Translations under genes and position numbers: made by a program
Source of the DNA: Actinomycetes bacterium
Lineage (GTDB): Bacteria; Actinomycetota; Acidimicrobiia; Acidimicrobiales; SZUA-35
Length of the DNA stretch: 16,179 nt
Reading direction: 5' to 3'
NCBI GenBank assembly: GCA_024227975.1
Contig: JAAETV010000226.1
Location: 1 to 16,179 of the forward strand
Shown here: positions 14,314 through 16,179 of the stretch, in pieces
How the letters are laid out: the number at the start of each line of letters is the position of its first letter
Numbering within the stretch: the first letter of the stretch is position 1
The notes under the pieces: generated by a model
The model's database searches: none
Told to the model about the DNA's origin: nothing
Seen by the model: only the letters and a program-made list of their open reading frames with translations

Positions 14314-15438
14314 ATGACTGCCTTGACCGACGAACTGAAGCTCGGCCTGGATGCCCCCATCTGCTTGACCTGGGAACTGACCTACGCCTGCAACCTGGCC
14401 TGCGTCCATTGCCTCAGCTCGTCGGGCCGGCGAGACTCCCGCGAGCTGACCACGGCCGAGGCCATGGGCGTCGTCGACGAGATGAAGGCCCTCCAAGTCT
14501 TCTACGTCAACATCGGGGGTGGTGAACCCATGATCCGCCCCGACTTCTACGACCTGGTCGATCACGCTACGTCCAATGGCGTCGGCGTGAAGTTCTCGAC
14601 CAATGGTTCACGCATCGACCGAGCCGGGGCCGAGCGGCTGGCCACCATGGACTACACCGACATCCAGATCTCCATCGACGGAGCTGATGCCGAGACCAAC
14701 GATGCCGTGCGAGGCGATGGCTCGTTCACAACGGCGATGGCGGCCATGGACCACCTGGCCAAGGCCGGCTTCGGACCGTTCAAGATCAGTGTGGTGATGA
14801 CCCGCCAGAACATCCCCCAGCTCGATGCCTTCGAAGCTCTGGCCGCACGCTTCGGGGCCGAGCTCCGATTGACCCGCCTGCGGCCGGCGGGGCGAGCAGC
14901 CGACAGCTGGCACGAGCTGCACCCTCACCCCGGCCAGCAGCTCGAGCTGTACCACTGGCTACTCGACCATCCGAGGGTGTTGACGGGCGACTCCTTCTTC
15001 CACCTCAACGCCCTCGGTGAGGAGAACCTGCCGGGCCTCAACCTGTGCGGGGCGGGCCGGGTTGTCTGCTTGATCGACCCCATCGGTGATGTCTACGCCT
15101 GCCCCTTCGTACTCCAGGAAGACTTCAAGGCTGGCAGTGTACGGGCCTCAGGTGGGTTCACCGAAGTCTGGAAGCGTTCCGAGCTGTTCACCTCGTTGCG
15201 CGAACCCCAGTCGGCGGGAGCCTGCGTCAGTTGTGGCCAGTTCGACGCCTGCCAAGGAGGTTGTATGGCGGCGAAGTTCTTCACTGGCCTCCCCCTCGAC
15301 GGTCCCGACCCCGAATGTGTCAGCGGCCACGGAGAGCTGGCCCTGGCCGGTGTCGATCCAGGATCCAGACCCAATCCGACCTCCGACCACTCCAGACCAG
15401 TCCGGGTATCACTGACCAATAGGCCAAGATCGTCGTGA
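14314..15438 (+). CDS. mftC: Mycofactocin radical SAM maturase MftC
   Basis: 374 residues. MftC uses S-adenosylmethionine to decarboxylate the C-terminal Tyr of MftA and then to join it to the preceding Val. The radical SAM cluster motif is C26-x3-C30-x2-C33 (CNLACVHC), followed by GGGEPMIRPDF, which binds SAM. The C-terminal SPASM region shows the auxiliary-cluster cysteines C245, C252, C263, C304, C307, C313, C317 and C335 (GDVYACPF, CVSCGQFDACQGGC). All are present, so the enzyme looks functional. The tail after C335 with DHSRPV matches the extended end seen in mycobacterial MftC. It starts 4 nt after mftB without its own Shine-Dalgarno. No mftD, mftE or mftF follows on this strand. Confidence 0.95.
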   Translation: MTALTDELKLGLDAPICLTWELTYACNLACVHCLSSSGRRDSRELTTAEAMGVVDEMKALQVFYVNIGGGEPMIRPDFYDLVDHATSNGVGVKFSTNGSRIDRAGAERLATMDYTDIQISIDGADAETNDAVRGDGSFTTAMAAMDHLAKAGFGPFKISVVMTRQNIPQLDAFEALAARFGAELRLTRLRPAGRAADSWHELHPHPGQQLELYHWLLDHPRVLTGDSFFHLNALGEENLPGLNLCGAGRVVCLIDPIGDVYACPFVLQEDFKAGSVRASGGFTEVWKRSELFTSLREPQSAGACVSCGQFDACQGGCMAAKFFTGLPLDGPDPECVSGHGELALAGVDPGSRPNPTSDHSRPVRVSLTNRPRSS

Positions 15439-15447
15439 CCTGAGACG

Positions 15448-15462
15448 GGCTGGCTACCAGCC
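15448..15462 (+). terminator. GC-rich hairpin after mftC
   Basis: GGCTGG (15448-15453) pairs perfectly with CCAGCC (15457-15462) over a CTA loop, 9 nt after the mftC stop. No T-run follows, so it may be a weak terminator or a 3'-end stabiliser. The 11-mer CTGGCTACCAG inside it also occurs at 3139-3149, next to the 3' ends of the lipoprotein and pfkA genes. Confidence 0.35.
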
Positions 15463-15510
15463 GGGCACTGATCGACTCCTAGTCGCGGTGTCCGGCGAGA
15501 ACCGGGAGAG

Positions 15511-15531
15511 CCGTTCTCAGCGATAGAACGG
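15511..15531 (+). promoter_or_regulatory. Inverted repeat upstream of the crotonase gene
   Basis: CCGTTCT (15511-15517) and AGAACGG (15525-15531) form a perfect 7-bp inverted repeat with a 7-nt spacer, 40 nt before the crotonase ATG. TAGAAC at 15524-15529 could be a weak -10 box. It is a plausible operator for a dimeric repressor; the regulator is not known. Confidence 0.4.
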
Positions 15532-15571
15532 TCGGACGGGGCATCACATCGAGCGGGAGGGCACCACAACC

Positions 15572-16179
15572 ATGACCCAAGCCATCGTCTCCTACGACAC
15601 CGACGGACCGGTCGCGATGATCACGATGGATGACGGGCGAGCCAACGCCCTCGGCCCTGATCTCACTCAGGCCATCAACGATGCCCTCGACCAGGCTGAG
15701 GCCGACGAGACGGTCAAGGCCGCGGTCATTGCCGGGCGCGAGGGACGATTCAGCGCTGGGTTCGATCTGTCCATCATCAGCGGTGGTGATGCGGCGGCCA
15801 TCCGGGCCATGGTGTCGGCCGGTGGTTCCCTGGTGCAGCGGCTCTACGGTGGCCCCCTGCCGGTAGTCGCCGCCTGTACCGGCCACGCCGTGGCCGCCGG
15901 CGCCCTGATGCTGCTCGGGTGCGACGTCCGAGTCGGACCCGACGCCCCAGTCAAGATCGGGCTCAATGAGGTCGGCATCGGCCTCACCCTCCCGGGGTGG
16001 GCCCTCACCATTGCCTCCGAGCGGCTGAGCTTTCGCCACCGCCAGCGGGCAGTGGTCAACGCCGTGCTCTATGACGGGGCTGGGGCGGTCGATGTCGGCT
16101 TCCTCGATCGGGTGGTTGCCCCCGACCAGGTGCTGGCCGAGGCCGTGGCCGAAGCAACCATCCTGGCCGAGCTCGACGC
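15572..16179 (+). CDS. Crotonase-family protein, probable delta3,delta2-enoyl-CoA isomerase, 3' end missing
   Basis: 202 residues are visible and the frame is still open at the window end. GGGAGG (15555-15560) is the ribosome site for the ATG. Crotonase-fold features: oxyanion-hole SAGFDL (61-66) and GHAVAAGALMLLGCD (104-118), then KIGLNEVGIGL (128-138) with E133 and the later DVGFLDRVV. Hydratases need two catalytic glutamates; here the first (GCEL in typical hydratases) is replaced by Ala-Leu and only the second, E133, is kept. The IGLNE motif resembles mitochondrial ECI1, which shifts cis/trans-3 to trans-2 enoyl-CoA in beta-oxidation of unsaturated fatty acids. That reading is inference from two motifs. 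It follows mftC by 133 nt with its own control signals. Confidence 0.82.
   Translation, partial: MTQAIVSYDTDGPVAMITMDDGRANALGPDLTQAINDALDQAEADETVKAAVIAGREGRFSAGFDLSIISGGDAAAIRAMVSAGGSLVQRLYGGPLPVVAACTGHAVAAGALMLLGCDVRVGPDAPVKIGLNEVGIGLTLPGWALTIASERLSFRHRQRAVVNAVLYDGAGAVDVGFLDRVVAPDQVLAEAVAEATILAELD

Overview
The window is about 16 kb of GC-rich, densely packed actinobacterial chromosome. The gene set fits a member of the Acidimicrobiia or a related lineage: a mycofactocin precursor cassette, a PimB-type GT4 glycosyltransferase, an MtrAB-like two-component system, a Lys124-type phosphofructokinase, and many start codons lying 6-9 nt after a TANNNT box, which suggests leaderless mRNAs. That placement is inference; there is no rRNA to test it. 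No tRNA, rRNA, CRISPR array, insertion sequence or phage gene was seen, and no gene-free gap exceeds 300 bases.

Layout. Bases 1-198 hold the 3' end of an inositol-monophosphatase-family gene, followed by a candidate terminator. Bases 299-3100 (+) form a tight operon: OmpR-type response regulator, membrane histidine kinase and a GerMN-domain lipoprotein, like a reduced MtrA-MtrB-LpqB module. A phosphofructokinase (-, 3150-4178) and a glycerol kinase (+, 4275-5750) diverge from a 96-nt promoter region. A TetR regulator (+, 5796-6401) follows, with a perfect 7-4-7 palindrome over its own promoter.

Bases 12540 down to 6434 (-) carry six genes: a small Cys-pair protein, QueG-type epoxyqueuosine reductase, PimB-like glycosyltransferase, SRPBCC/START-like protein, an SMC-like coiled-coil protein without a recognisable Walker A motif, and an AlaC-type aminotransferase. 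Most are close or overlapping, though some have possible internal promoters.

Bases 12598-15438 (+) hold a zinc-type MDR alcohol dehydrogenase followed by mftA, mftB and mftC, the core of mycofactocin biosynthesis. MftA is a 45-residue precursor ending in IDGMCGVY, MftB its binding chaperone, and MftC the radical SAM/SPASM enzyme that modifies the C-terminal Val-Tyr. The dehydrogenase next door is a candidate client of this redox cofactor. The usual mftD, mftE and mftF do not follow mftC; instead there is a hairpin, an inverted repeat and a crotonase-family gene cut by the window end, whose active site looks more like a delta3,delta2-enoyl-CoA isomerase than a hydratase.

Most interesting points: the compact mftABC cassette without DEF, the dehydrogenase lacking its structural-zinc cysteines, the apparently degenerate SMC-like protein, and the recurring leaderless promoter architecture.
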